Shown here one piece after another: positions 1-8,219 of a stretch of DNA of 64,000 nucleotides. This DNA comes from Planctomycetota bacterium. GTDB lineage: Bacteria; Planctomycetota; J058; JAJDCQ01. The position numbers were made by a program, and so were the translations under genes. The stretch lies in assembly GCA_029260755.1 (NCBI GenBank), contig JAJDCQ010000024.1:17526-81525 (forward strand). Direction: 5' to 3'. The stretch's first letter is position 1. Every line of letters begins with the position of its first letter. The notes beneath the pieces are model-generated. The model ran no database searches. It saw only the letters and a list, made by a program, of their open reading frames with translations, and had not been told where the DNA came from.

Positions 1-116
1 CCGCGAACCACGCGCTCGGCCGCGAGGTCGTCGGGCTGCGCGCGCGGGTGAACGGGCTGGCGAAGCAGGTGGCGAGCTCGGGGGCGAGCGGCGGTCGACG
101 GCGCACCCGCCCGTAG
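1..116 (+). CDS. C-terminal end of an unidentified protein (partial)
   Basis: The frame beginning at base 3 is open from the window edge to a TAG at 114-116 and encodes about 37 residues. The visible tail is Ala/Val/Leu/Arg-rich with heptad-like spacing (for example GREVVGLRARV), consistent with the end of a coiled coil, followed by a basic Arg-rich terminus. Too little is visible to name the protein. Codon use (G/C third positions) matches the neighbouring genes. Confidence 0.45.
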   Translation, partial: ANHALGREVVGLRARVNGLAKQVASSGASGGRRRTRP

Positions 117-146
117 CCCCTCCTCGGGCCCCACCGCGCGCGCGTC

Positions 147-714
147 CTATCTGATGTCGCCGAGAGGTTCCGCCGGGAGCGACTCGCTGTCCACCTCAAC
201 GAGCGTTCGCCCGACGAGTGTCCATCGCTCACGGAGCCCCGGGTATCCAGCGACCCAGCGATCGATCACGATCACGGGAATGCCTCCTGGCCCGTGCGAC
301 CTGGAGACCCGCGCCTGCTGGCACAGGAGATCTCGTTCCGCCGGCGTCGTGAGGATCCGACCGGATCCGTCGAGGATCGCCGTGACCAGGGATGGAGTTT
401 GATCGCTCGTCATCGGCCGTCGAATCGCGACGAGCAGCCATCGCGTCGAGTCCTCGGTCGACTCGAACCGACAGAGGACCCGAGGTTCGAGCCGTCGCGG
501 AAGAAATCGGGCCACAGGCGGTCGGCGAGCGCGAGGTTCGTCGGGTCGCGGCGAATCAGGTTCCACGGATCGCGAAACTGCCGGAAAGCCACGAGCGCGA
601 CCCAGACCCCGAGCACGACGACCGCGTTGATCAGAAGGAGCTGGCGAGCGTGAGCGGCGGCCCGTGGCGGGGAACAGGCATCCCTGGATCGGCCGGCGCG
701 GCGTGCTGCTCCAT
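147..714 (-). pseudogene. Frameshifted small membrane-anchored protein
   Basis: Three minus-strand reading frames must be joined to give one sensible protein. An ATG at 714 opens a frame that stops after about 27 codons. The next frame encodes a hydrophobic segment (INAVVVLGVWVALVAF) followed by FRQFRDPWNLIRRDP. A third frame, ending at 147, encodes the rest, including LVTAILDGSGRILTTPAERD and a C-terminus ending PLGDIR. The C-terminal frame alone is open from 566. The layout suggests one anchored protein of about 185 residues broken by two frameshifts. Sequencing error is the alternative, or only the 147-566 part is expressed. No family is recognised. Confidence 0.4.
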
Positions 715-834
715 GAGGCTCCAGGCTAGCGGACGCCCGGGCGACGGTCGAGACCGACCGAGCGAAGCCCTACCCCCGGTGACGCTACTGAGGACGCGAC
801 CAGGTCCCACCCTGCGCCTCGCGGTGGTCCTGCG

Positions 835-899
835 CCGCCCCCTCCGACGTCACGCGGCTCGCTCTCTCCGGGCGGTCATCGGTTCGCTCAGGGAGGGGG
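835..899. repeat. Dispersed intergenic repeat, copy A
   Basis: About 63 bases here match 63798-63860 in the same orientation with only about six differences and one indel. The shared core contains CGCTCTCTCCGGGCGGTCAT. Both copies lie in non-coding DNA. The rest of 567-953 has nothing else recognisable apart from the N-terminal part of the broken gene. Confidence 0.7.
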
Positions 900-942
900 G
901 CGGCTGGGCTAGGGCGCGCTCGCGCTAAGTGCCATTGCTGCA

Positions 943-967
943 AGCCCTGGAGCTTAACCTCCAGGCA
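943..967 (-). terminator. Hairpin overlapping the stop codon of the second zinc-ribbon kinase
   Basis: CCTGGAG (946-952) pairs with CTCCAGG (959-965), and the TAA stop lies in the loop. There is no T-tract on the minus strand, so it may be only a 3'-end hairpin rather than a true intrinsic terminator. Confidence 0.3.
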
Positions 968-2966
968 TTAAGCCTAGAGGCCCCTCCCAGACCTTCGTGA
1001 GCTTCATCACCACCCGCACGTGCGGTCCGCCGAGGGCCGCGACGGCGTCGGCCAGATCGCGGACCCGGCGGGCGTAGCCGCCGGCCGACCACGCCTCGAT
1101 CGGGCCCGACGAGAGCAGCGTCGGACGACCGGACTTCCACGCGAGGTGGAGGCGATACGCGGTGCTCTCGAAGCGGAGCCGGGGAACGATCCCCTCGCCC
1201 TCGACCTCGAGCGGGCTCGCGCCGCGCGACACGGTGATCGCCTCGAGGTCGACCATGCTCCGCTCCCCCGAGGCGGTCACGACGGTGCCGGACGGGAGCA
1301 CGCGGAGACGACCCTTCACGACGCGCCACGGATCGGTGACCGTCTCGTGCAGCCGGCGGAACGGGGCGGCGAAGCCGATGGCGAGGGCGGCCGCCAGGAG
1401 CAGCGTCGCGAAGGGGAACCCCGCCTTCCACGATCCGATCCCCGCGAGGGCGAAGGCGACCAGGCCGAGGAGGACCGCGAGGATCCCGACCGCGATCAGC
1501 CCGGCGAGCGCGTCCTCGGCGACGCCCACCAGACCTCGACGGCCGCCGAGGTCGAGGGCGCCGATCTCGTCGAGCCGCGCCTGCATCCCCGGTACCTTAG
1601 CCGCGGCCTCGACGATCGCCTGCTTGCGCCGCGTCCGCTCGACGGCCCGCCACCACTGCGGCTCGGCGCGTCGCCGGCGCGCCGGACGGGGCGGCGGCGA
1701 CGCGGGCGCCACCCCGACCGCCGGACCGGCGCCACCGAGCAGGCCGCGGGCGACCCGCTCGGTCACCTCGATCAGGTCGAGGCGCGTGTCCGAGGGGACG
1801 TAGACGCCGCACCGCCCGCAGTGCTCGACGTCGCCGATCGCGATCGTCGGCGCATCGACCCGACCGACCCGGAGCTCGCCGCGTCGGAGCTGCCCCGCGC
1901 ACACCGGGCAGCCGAGCGCCCGGTCGACGCGGCCGTCGATGACCTCGACGCGGAGCCGCACCGCCGGCGCGCTCGCATCGACGACCGCCTCGAGCTCGCC
2001 CTCGTCGAACCACGTGCCGCCGCATCGTCGGCACCGGTCGAGGACGCAGCCGTGGACGACGACCGGGTGGAGCGGCGCCGCGTCGGCGGGGCACGACCGA
2101 AGCCCGTCCCCGCCCTCGCCGCCCGCGCCAGCGTCGCGCGAGACCGCCTCGAGCTCGGCGAGGACGGCGCCGGCATCGACGGGGCGCCGGCCGGGAAACG
2201 GGTCGAGGAGGCGGCGGAGGAGCGCCTCGAGCCGCGGCGGCGCATCGACCTCCTGCTGCGCGAGCGGCCGCCACGCCCCGCGCGGCCGCCGACCGAGGAG
2301 GAGCTCGTAGACGAGCACGCCGAGCGAGTAGACGTCGGCCGCCGGCGTCACCCGTTCGCCGCGCCGGCACTCGGGCGCCATGTAGGCGAGGGTGCCGCGG
2401 ATCGAGCCGACCGCCTCGACCGACAGGCTGGCGTCGAAGCTCGTCGCGAGGCTGGCGCCGCCGCCGCCCGCGACCGATTGGCCGAGGCCGAAGTCGGCGA
2501 GGATCGCGTCTCCCTCGTCGGCGATCAGGACGTTGGCCGGCTTGAGGTCGCCGTGAACGATCCCCGCGGCGTGCGCGGCGGCGAGCGCCTCGGTCACCTC
2601 GATGACGATCGGGAGGGCGGAGCGCCAGTCGAGGCGACGGTGATCGCGCGTCTCGAGGAGGGCGCCGAGGTCCGACCCGGCGACGTAGTCCATCACGATG
2701 TGCGGCGGCTCGGCGTGCGGGTGGATCCCGTGGATCCTCACGACCGACGGGTGATCGAGGCGACGGAGGATCGCGCCCTCGCGGGCGAGCGCGGTCACGC
2801 GCGCCGGGTCGCGGGCGAGCTTGATCGCGACGACCTCGGGGAGCCCGTCGGGCAGCCCTTCGACATCGCGGCCGGCCGCGCGCCGCGCCCGCCAGACCTC
2901 GCCGAAGCCGCCCTCGCCGAGGCGCGCCTCGAGAACGAAACCGCCAACGACGGCGCCCGGGTTCAC
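954..2966 (-). CDS. Ser/Thr protein kinase with TFIIB-type zinc ribbon and membrane segments (paralog 2)
   Basis: A 670-residue protein. The N-terminal kinase domain (about 7-290) has the glycine loop GEGGFGEV, the catalytic loop HGDLKPAN (HGD where HRD is usual), DFGLG and APE. It is followed by a zf-TFIIB-like zinc ribbon (CPADAAPL then CRRCGGTWFDEGEL) and a second Cys set (CPVC, CGRC). Two hydrophobic stretches near residues 470-540 should anchor it in the membrane, and a globular C-terminal domain follows. The GTG start overlaps the stop of the upstream kinase (GTGA), so the two are translationally coupled paralogs. The substrate is unknown. Zinc or redox sensing by the ribbon is inference. 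The protein keeps the Lys, Asp and Asn needed for catalysis. Confidence 0.88.
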   Translation of the reverse strand: MNPGAVVGGFVLEARLGEGGFGEVWRARRAAGRDVEGLPDGLPEVVAIKLARDPARVTALAREGAILRRLDHPSVVRIHGIHPHAEPPHIVMDYVAGSDLGALLETRDHRRLDWRSALPIVIEVTEALAAAHAAGIVHGDLKPANVLIADEGDAILADFGLGQSVAGGGGASLATSFDASLSVEAVGSIRGTLAYMAPECRRGERVTPAADVYSLGVLVYELLLGRRPRGAWRPLAQQEVDAPPRLEALLRRLLDPFPGRRPVDAGAVLAELEAVSRDAGAGGEGGDGLRSCPADAAPLHPVVVHGCVLDRCRRCGGTWFDEGELEAVVDASAPAVRLRVEVIDGRVDRALGCPVCAGQLRRGELRVGRVDAPTIAIGDVEHCGRCGVYVPSDTRLDLIEVTERVARGLLGGAGPAVGVAPASPPPRPARRRRAEPQWWRAVERTRRKQAIVEAAAKVPGMQARLDEIGALDLGGRRGLVGVAEDALAGLIAVGILAVLLGLVAFALAGIGSWKAGFPFATLLLAAALAIGFAAPFRRLHETVTDPWRVVKGRLRVLPSGTVVTASGERSMVDLEAITVSRGASPLEVEGEGIVPRLRFESTAYRLHLAWKSGRPTLLSSGPIEAWSAGGYARRVRDLADAVAALGGPHVRVVMKLTKVWEGPLGLMPGG

Positions 2967-4993
2967 GACGCGTCCTGGCCGTCGTCCGAGATCGTCTCTC
3001 CGACGTGGACGTGCGGGCCCCCGAGGGACGCGACGGCGTGGGCGACGTCGAGGGCCGCCCGGCGATGCGCGTGCGCGCTCCGGATCGTGAGGACGCGGTC
3101 GGTCTGGAAGCTCGCGCGGCCGCCGCTTCGCCACTCGAGGTCGAACCGGATCGCCACCGCCGGCCCGTACCCGACGAGCCCGACCGTGACGCTCGCGAGA
3201 TCCCGGAGCGGGCGCGTGGTGATGTCGGACCAGATCCGGTCGTCGCCGCCGATCACGATCCGGTCGCCCCACGCATACCACGGCGTCAGGAGGTAGACGA
3301 TGAACCGGAGGATCAGGACGAACACGATCGCCGGCGCGATCAGGCCGAGGACGGTCATCCCCGCGACCAGGACCGGTGAGCTCTCCCCGGCGTTCGCGAG
3401 CAGGGCGGGGAGCGTGACGACGTCGATCACGTAGAACGCGAGCAGCGCAATCACGAGCGGACCGCACCCGCTCGGGTCGCGGGTCGACCCGATCCGCAGG
3501 GCGCCGTCCGAGGTCACCTCGGCGAAGAGCCCGGGGAGGACGCGGCTCGCGATCGCCAGCTCGCGCCGGCGCGCCGCCCGCCCCTCGGGCGAGGACCACC
3601 AGCGCGCGTGGCGGGACTCGCGTCGGACGGCGGGCAGCTCGCCGGCGGCGAGGCGCGCGACGGCGCGGATCAGTCGCATCCGCGTCGCGCTCGGCACCCA
3701 GGTCCCGTCCTCGGGGCAGCCGTGGACCGTGCCGACCTCGACGAAGCTCGCCTCCGACCCGGCCAGGATCCGGAGCTCGCCGCGGCGGAGCGGCTGCCGG
3801 CAGGTCGGGCAGGCGAGGGCGGGCTCCCGCTCCTCGAGCTCGGGGCGCGGGATCAGATACTGCTCCTCGGCCATCGCCTCGACGACGATCGCGAGCTCGC
3901 CGGTGTCGAACCAGGTGCCGCCGCATCGGCGACACCGGTCGAGGACCGCGCCGTGGATCGTCACGGGATGGAGCGGCGCCCCATCGACGGGGCACCGACG
4001 CGCGAGCTCCCGGGCGAGCCGAGCGCCGTCGCGAGCCATCGCCGGGTCGTCGGCCGGGACGCGCGCCGCCACGGCGAGCGCGGCCCGGAGCTCTCCGGCG
4101 TCGGCGGGGCGGCAACCCGGGATCGGGTCGAGCATTCGCCGGAGCAGCCCCTCGAGCCGGGCCGGGACGACGACGCCCTGCTGGGCGAGCGGGCGCCACG
4201 CTCCGCGCGGGAGACCGCCCGTCAGCATCTGGTAGAGGACGAGCCCGAGCGAGTAGACGTCGGACGCGGGCCGAGCCCGCTCACCGCGGCGGCATTCGGG
4301 CGCCATGTAGGCGAGCGTCCCTCGGATCGCCGCGGTCGCCTCCGGCGAGAGGCTGGCCGCGAACGAGCGCGCGAGCGAGCGGTCGACCTCGGCGTCGGAC
4401 GCGCCGTCTGCGTGCCAGCCCAGACCGAAGTCCGTCAGGAGCGCGCCGCCGTCGCGCGCGATGAGGATGTTGGCGGGCTTGATGTCGCCGTGGACGACCC
4501 CCGCCTCGTGCGCCGCGGAGAGCCCGGCGGCGACGTCGTCGATGATCGGCAGGGTCGCCTGCCAGCGAAAGCGCAGGCCGGCGCGGGCGTCGATCACCGA
4601 CGCGAGGTCCCGGCCGGCGACGTGCTCGAGGACGAGATACGGCCGCTCGGCGTGCGCGGCGACCTCGTGGACGCGGACGAGCGCGGGATGCGCGACCCCG
4701 CGGAGGAGGCCGGCCTCGCGCGCGAGCGTCGACACGCGACGCGGGTCGTGGGCGAACTTGAGGGCGACGACGTCGGGCGTGCCGGGAGGGGCGTCGGCGT
4801 CGCGCTCGCGGCGGCGCGCCCGCCAGACCTCGCCGAACCCACCCTCGCCGAGGCGCTCCTCGAGCACCCAACGATCCACCACCCGCCCGGGGTGGAGCCC
4901 GGGCTCGGATGCGGAGCGCGGCGGAGGAGTGAGGGTCTGGGTCAAGCGATCGGCTCCCGCGGCGGCAGGATACCCGGCCGGCTCGGGGCCCAT
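2963..4993 (-). CDS. Ser/Thr protein kinase with TFIIB-type zinc ribbon and membrane segments (paralog 1)
   Basis: A 676-residue protein with the same architecture as the gene that follows it. The kinase domain (about 38-310) contains GEGGFGEV, HGDIKPAN, DFGLG and MAPE. A zinc ribbon follows (CPVDGAPLHP, then CRRCGGTWFDTGEL; then CPTC), then a Trp/Arg-rich stretch, two or three hydrophobic segments (about 500-575) and a C-terminal domain ending near ISDDGQDAS. HGD replaces the usual HRD in both paralogs, so it is inherited rather than an error. It starts 35 bases after the encapsulin cargo gene in the same orientation, which suggests one transcript from the encapsulin promoter. The ATG at 4993 is the first in frame, and its ribosome site is weak. 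The substrate is unknown. Confidence 0.88.
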   Translation of the reverse strand: MGPEPAGYPAAAGADRLTQTLTPPPRSASEPGLHPGRVVDRWVLEERLGEGGFGEVWRARRRERDADAPPGTPDVVALKFAHDPRRVSTLAREAGLLRGVAHPALVRVHEVAAHAERPYLVLEHVAGRDLASVIDARAGLRFRWQATLPIIDDVAAGLSAAHEAGVVHGDIKPANILIARDGGALLTDFGLGWHADGASDAEVDRSLARSFAASLSPEATAAIRGTLAYMAPECRRGERARPASDVYSLGLVLYQMLTGGLPRGAWRPLAQQGVVVPARLEGLLRRMLDPIPGCRPADAGELRAALAVAARVPADDPAMARDGARLARELARRCPVDGAPLHPVTIHGAVLDRCRRCGGTWFDTGELAIVVEAMAEEQYLIPRPELEEREPALACPTCRQPLRRGELRILAGSEASFVEVGTVHGCPEDGTWVPSATRMRLIRAVARLAAGELPAVRRESRHARWWSSPEGRAARRRELAIASRVLPGLFAEVTSDGALRIGSTRDPSGCGPLVIALLAFYVIDVVTLPALLANAGESSPVLVAGMTVLGLIAPAIVFVLILRFIVYLLTPWYAWGDRIVIGGDDRIWSDITTRPLRDLASVTVGLVGYGPAVAIRFDLEWRSGGRASFQTDRVLTIRSAHAHRRAALDVAHAVASLGGPHVHVGETISDDGQDAS

Positions 4994-5028
4994 CCACCGG
5001 GGCAGCGCCGCGATGGAGTCGCTCGTCG

Positions 5029-5643
5029 CTACGTTCGGAGCGTGCCCACCGTCAGGCCGGGCTGGGAGAGGAGCGCCGGCGGCGAGGCCGGCGCGGTGGC
5101 GGCGCGCGGAGCGCGGATCCCGGCGTCGTCGGCATCGTCCTCGCCTTCCCCCGAGCTCATCAGACTCTCGCCCATGCCTGACGCCGACGTCTGCCGAAGC
5201 GAGCCGATCGTGAGCGGGGCCGGCGGAGTCGACGCGGCGGCGGGCATCGTCAGACCGACCACCTCGGCGACGGCCGGCGCGGCGCGCGGAGAATCTTCGA
5301 CGTCGTCGGTGGTGGCGGCGGCGGTCGCGGCGGCGTCACCCATGTCCGGGGCGCCGCCCTCGACGTGCTCGGGGCCCCCGTGGAGGAAGTGGGCCGGGTC
5401 CTTCGTCGCGGCGACCGCGGCGAGCACGGGATCGTAGCGCTTGAGCCACTCGTAGCACTCGATGATGTGCTCCTGCTCCTCGTCGCGAAGGTGCGCGATG
5501 AGGTGCTTCACCGCCGGGGTCGGCGCGCCCGTCTCGAGCTTGTCGTAGACGTTCACGGTCTCGACCTCGCGCATGAGCGCTTGCCGGATCGCGTCGAGGT
5601 CGGCGCCCTCGAGCGCGTCGGGGATCGGTCCGGGGTCGGTCAT
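5029..5643 (-). CDS. Encapsulated ferritin-like cargo protein (EncFtn) with two cargo-loading peptides
   Basis: A 204-residue protein. Residues 10-75 form the two-helix encapsulated-ferritin domain. E28 (in REVETVNVYDK), E56 and H59 (in DEEQEH) match the metal-binding Glu, Glu and His of the EncFtn ferroxidase centre, which assembles at dimer interfaces inside an encapsulin shell and oxidises iron for storage. Residues 90-204 are a long Ala/Pro/Asp/Glu-rich linker, which makes the protein much longer than the usual 95-140 residues. It carries LTIGSLR (144-150) and LTVGTLR (197-203, one residue from the end), both matching the encapsulin targeting consensus. The ATG at 5643 lies two bases after the encapsulin stop, so the two are translationally coupled. 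Identification is strong from domain, peptide and neighbour together. Confidence 0.93.
   Translation of the reverse strand: MTDPGPIPDALEGADLDAIRQALMREVETVNVYDKLETGAPTPAVKHLIAHLRDEEQEHIIECYEWLKRYDPVLAAVAATKDPAHFLHGGPEHVEGGAPDMGDAAATAAATTDDVEDSPRAAPAVAEVVGLTMPAAASTPPAPLTIGSLRQTSASGMGESLMSSGEGEDDADDAGIRAPRAATAPASPPALLSQPGLTVGTLRT
5035..5055 (-). other. C-terminal cargo-loading peptide (LTVGTLR)
   Basis: Encodes residues 197-203 of the ferritin-like cargo, close to the family consensus LTVGSLR, at the usual extreme C-terminal position. Confidence 0.85.
5194..5214 (-). other. Internal second cargo-loading peptide (LTIGSLR)
   Basis: Encodes residues 144-150 of the cargo protein in the middle of its disordered linker, 46 residues before the terminal peptide. 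The Leu-Thr-Ile-Gly-Ser-Leu-Arg pattern fits the encapsulin-binding consensus. Confidence 0.75.
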
Positions 5644-5645
5644 GG

Positions 5646-6500
5646 TTACTTCTTGCCCTTCGTCTCGATCGTGCAGATCGCGTCGGCGTGCTTGATCCGG
5701 AGGATCAACGACTCGAGCACCCGGAACGGATGGTTCATGTGCTGCGCGCCGAGGTAGGCGACGCTCATGTCGAGCGCGACGGCGAGGTCGAGGTTCTCGT
5801 GCCCGGTCGACAGGAGCACGGCGCAGTTGCCCGTGAGCGCGTTCGTCTGGAAGACACCCTCGCCGACGAGCTTGCGGATGTTGTCGACCTCGAGGATGCC
5901 GGTCTTGAGGAAGACGCGGTGGATGAGCGCATACAGGCGCGGGCTCGCCACGAGCGCGTAGGGCCCGTAGTGACCGCCCTCGAAGAGCGCCTCGGCCGCC
6001 TCGACGACGTTCTGGAACGCCTCGCCAGGCTCGCTCCAGTCGCGCAGCGGCACCTGCTTGCGACCCTTCGCGGTCATGAGGCCTTCGTAGCCGTACTTCG
6101 GGAGGCCGTGGAAGATCATCTCGTCTTCCTTGTCGGCCAGGAACGAGGCCGCTCCCGCCGCCGCGCTCGTGTCGAGCGGATGGGTGAGGCGACGCGCGCT
6201 CTCGAGGTCCCGCCAGTGGAGGAGGAAGTCCTTGTAGATGATCGGGATCATCCGGAACTGGCGGTTGTCGGTGAAGACGACCGCGGTCGGCTCCTCGCCG
6301 ACGACGTCGACGTTGGCGGGCTGGTCGCCGGTGAACTCGTCGTAGGCGACGGCCTGGAACCCGGCGCCGAGCGGACCGTAGACGTCGATCACGCGGCGGC
6401 CGACGAGCTTCCGACGGGCGACCTGGATCACGGCGTCGTTGATCCGCACCCACTCGTCGCTGGTGAGCGGGTTCTCGGCATGTCCGAAGAAGTCGGTCAT
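5646..6500 (-). CDS. Family 1 encapsulin shell protein
   Basis: A 284-residue protein with the length and sequence pattern of HK97-fold encapsulins (once annotated as linocin or bacteriocin). The N-terminal helix region contains PLTSDEWVRINDAV and ARRKLVGRRVIDVYGPLGAG. The P-domain region contains IPIIYKDFLLHWRD. The C-terminal region contains GHYGPYALVASPRLYALIHR and a terminal beta strand (VLESLILRIKHADAICTIETKG). Such proteins self-assemble into icosahedral compartments and bind cargo peptides on the inner face. The ATG at 6500 follows GGAG by eight bases. The cargo gene begins two bases after the stop. A sigma-70-like promoter lies about 75 bases upstream. The product should form an iron-storage or oxidative-protection nanocompartment. 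Confidence 0.95.
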   Translation of the reverse strand: MTDFFGHAENPLTSDEWVRINDAVIQVARRKLVGRRVIDVYGPLGAGFQAVAYDEFTGDQPANVDVVGEEPTAVVFTDNRQFRMIPIIYKDFLLHWRDLESARRLTHPLDTSAAAGAASFLADKEDEMIFHGLPKYGYEGLMTAKGRKQVPLRDWSEPGEAFQNVVEAAEALFEGGHYGPYALVASPRLYALIHRVFLKTGILEVDNIRKLVGEGVFQTNALTGNCAVLLSTGHENLDLAVALDMSVAYLGAQHMNHPFRVLESLILRIKHADAICTIETKGKK

Positions 6501-6575
6501 CGGGGAAGCTCCATCGGGAACGGGAGGCCTGGATCGACAGGCGGATCGCGGGAAATCGTCCAGAAGCGGTGGGGT

Positions 6576-6603
6576 ATCCTACTGGCGCCCCTAGCGGTGT
6601 CAA
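6576..6603 (-). promoter_or_regulatory. Sigma-70-type promoter of the encapsulin unit
   Basis: On the minus strand TTGACA (6598-6603) and TAGGAT (6576-6581) are separated by 16 bases. The -35 is a perfect consensus. The start of transcription would lie near 6569, giving a leader of about 70 bases before the encapsulin ATG at 6500. Confidence 0.7.
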
Positions 6604-6623
6604 CGGAGCCCTCGTCCGATGGA

Positions 6624-6652
6624 TTGAGACTGCGTCCCGTTCTCATTCCAAT
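6624..6652 (+). promoter_or_regulatory. Possible promoter of the secreted-protein gene
   Basis: TTGAGA (6624-6629) and TCCAAT (6647-6652) are 17 bases apart upstream of the ATG at 6689. The match is modest. It would make 6501-6688 a divergent promoter region. Confidence 0.3.
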
Positions 6653-6688
6653 GACGGGGCCGATGACGGGGAAGGAGAACCGAGACTG

Positions 6689-7555
6689 ATGAAGTTGCCA
6701 TCGCTGTTCGTCGCCATCGCCTTCGCCGCCGCCTTCGCGATCGCGATCGTCGTCGCGTTCGCCTCGCCGCCGACGACGAGCGCGCGCGAGGGCGACGACC
6801 CGAGCGCGGGGGAGCTGACCGCAGCGTTGATCGCCGCGTTCGATCGCGGGGACGAGGAGGCCGCCCGGGCGACCTTCAGCGAGACCGCGTGGAAGCTCGA
6901 CGGGGCGCCGCTCCTCGCCCGCGTCGAGGCGCGCGGCCTCACCCTCGGCCGGGCCGGGTTCGACCTGTCGGGGAAGCGCGCGGTCGCGACCCTCGAGGTG
7001 AGGCGTTCCGGACGACCGCTCGAGGAGCTCCGCGCCTACGCCGAGGAGGGCGCGGCGACGGGCTGGCGGTTCGTGGCGGTCGACGCCAGCCCGCTCCACG
7101 CCGCGCACTTCCTGAAGGGCGACCTGCCGGCCCGCTTCGCGGTCGAGGATCTGCCCGCCGACGCAACCCTCGTCACCCTCGGCGAGAAGCTCCTCGCGGC
7201 CGCCGAGACGGTCCGGACGCGCCGCGCCGCCGACCCGGCCTGGGCGATGACGCCCACCAACCTCGAGACGCTGTGCTCGAGCTTCATCCTCGGCGAGAGC
7301 AAGCGCCTCGAGCAGATGCTGACCCACCTCTCGAGCCTCTCCGCGACCAGGGTCGGGGCGACCCACTGGGCGGCGGCGCTCGGGCGCGGGGCGCTCGTGA
7401 TCGAGGGGACCGCGGAGGTGACCTCGGCGACGGGCGAGACGAGCGCCACGACCGACGACGCGACCTACTACGTCGCCAAGGTGGGGGATGACACCTGGCA
7501 GCTCGTCGGGATGGGCGCGACTCCGAGCGTGGAGGAGTTCCTGCGCGACGACTGA
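6689..7555 (+). CDS. Secreted or membrane-anchored protein of unknown function
   Basis: A 288-residue protein with an N-terminal hydrophobic segment (residues 4-24, LFVAIAFAAAFAIAIVVAFA) that acts as a signal peptide or anchor, followed by Ala-Ser-rich sequence. The remainder is a mixed alpha/beta polypeptide with no cysteine-rich or catalytic motif I recognise. The ATG at 6689 is chosen because AAGGAG precedes it and the hydrophobic segment begins at once. An upstream in-frame start would put 40 unlikely residues before the signal. The gene is divergent from the encapsulin gene and converges on nrdR with a gap of about 19 bases. A link to the encapsulin system is possible only by position. 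Confidence 0.75.
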   Translation: MKLPSLFVAIAFAAAFAIAIVVAFASPPTTSAREGDDPSAGELTAALIAAFDRGDEEAARATFSETAWKLDGAPLLARVEARGLTLGRAGFDLSGKRAVATLEVRRSGRPLEELRAYAEEGAATGWRFVAVDASPLHAAHFLKGDLPARFAVEDLPADATLVTLGEKLLAAAETVRTRRAADPAWAMTPTNLETLCSSFILGESKRLEQMLTHLSSLSATRVGATHWAAALGRGALVIEGTAEVTSATGETSATTDDATYYVAKVGDDTWQLVGMGATPSVEEFLRDD

Positions 7556-7574
7556 GGCGCGGGCACGCGAGGGA

Positions 7575-8057
7575 TCACTCCCGGTCGCGTCCCTCGGGCC
7601 CCATCAGCGGACGGAGCTCCTCGAGGAAGTCCGAGATCTCCTTGAAGTCGCGGTAGACCGACGCGAATCGGACGTAGGCGATGTCGTCGAGGCGGCGGAG
7701 CTTGTTCATCACGAGCTGGCCGATCATCTTCGCCGGCACCTCCCGCTCGCTCACCTCGCGGATCTCACGCTCGATCTCGTCGGTGATCTCCTCGAGCTTT
7801 TCGCTCGGAACCGCGCGCTTCTCGCAGGCCTTCTCGAGCCCGCGGAGGATCTTGGCTCGATCGAAGGGGACGCGGCGACCGTCCTTCTTGATGACGCGGA
7901 GCGGGCGCTCCTCGACCTTCTCGTAAGTCGTGAAGCGACGGTGGCACTCGACGCACTCGCGGCGTCGGCGCACGACGAAGCCTTCGCCGGAGAGACGGCT
8001 GTCGATGACCTTCGTGTTGTCCTTGCCGCCGATGTTCTTGCAGAACGGACACCGCAT
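7575..8057 (-). CDS. nrdR: Transcriptional repressor NrdR
   Basis: A 160-residue protein, the usual size. It has the zinc ribbon at the N-terminus (CPFC at 3-6 and CVEC at 35-38) followed by the ATP-cone (about 48-140, starting RPLRVIKKDGRRVPFDRAKI). NrdR senses dATP/ATP and represses ribonucleotide reductase genes by binding NrdR boxes. No reductase gene is in this window, so it acts in trans. The ATG at 8057 begins exactly at the conserved MRCPFC. The gene is monocistronic, convergent with its left neighbour. Confidence 0.97.
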   Translation of the reverse strand: MRCPFCKNIGGKDNTKVIDSRLSGEGFVVRRRRECVECHRRFTTYEKVEERPLRVIKKDGRRVPFDRAKILRGLEKACEKRAVPSEKLEEITDEIEREIREVSEREVPAKMIGQLVMNKLRRLDDIAYVRFASVYRDFKEISDFLEELRPLMGPEGRDRE

Positions 8058-8091
8058 GGGGGCGTTCCTCGTCTCTGCATCAGCCTAGCAT

Positions 8092-8103
8092 ACAACATCT
8101 TGT
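8092..8103 (-). promoter_or_regulatory. Possible NrdR-type operator upstream of nrdR
   Basis: The 12-mer ACAAGATGTTGT (minus strand) has ACAA/TTGT arms resembling half of an NrdR box and lies 35 bases before the nrdR start, beside a TATGCT that could be a -10. NrdR boxes usually come in pairs, and only one is visible. Confidence 0.3.
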
Positions 8104-8219
8104 GAGTCCACACCGGCGGATCGTAACCGACGGGTGCGCGGACGCCGGCCGGGTGGCCCAGGTCCTTATGGAATCGTTAGATAGGGTAGGCGGAGGAGGG
8201 AGGGTGGGGAGAGGTTCGT

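Noticed and set aside
1020..3296. Long plus-strand frame opposite the zinc-ribbon kinases
   Set aside because: Opposite-strand artefact; the minus strand has clear kinase motifs.
5029..5643. Cargo as DyP peroxidase or classical bacterioferritin
   Set aside because: Only two helices with the EncFtn E/E/H pattern; no haem-peroxidase motif and no four-helix bundle.
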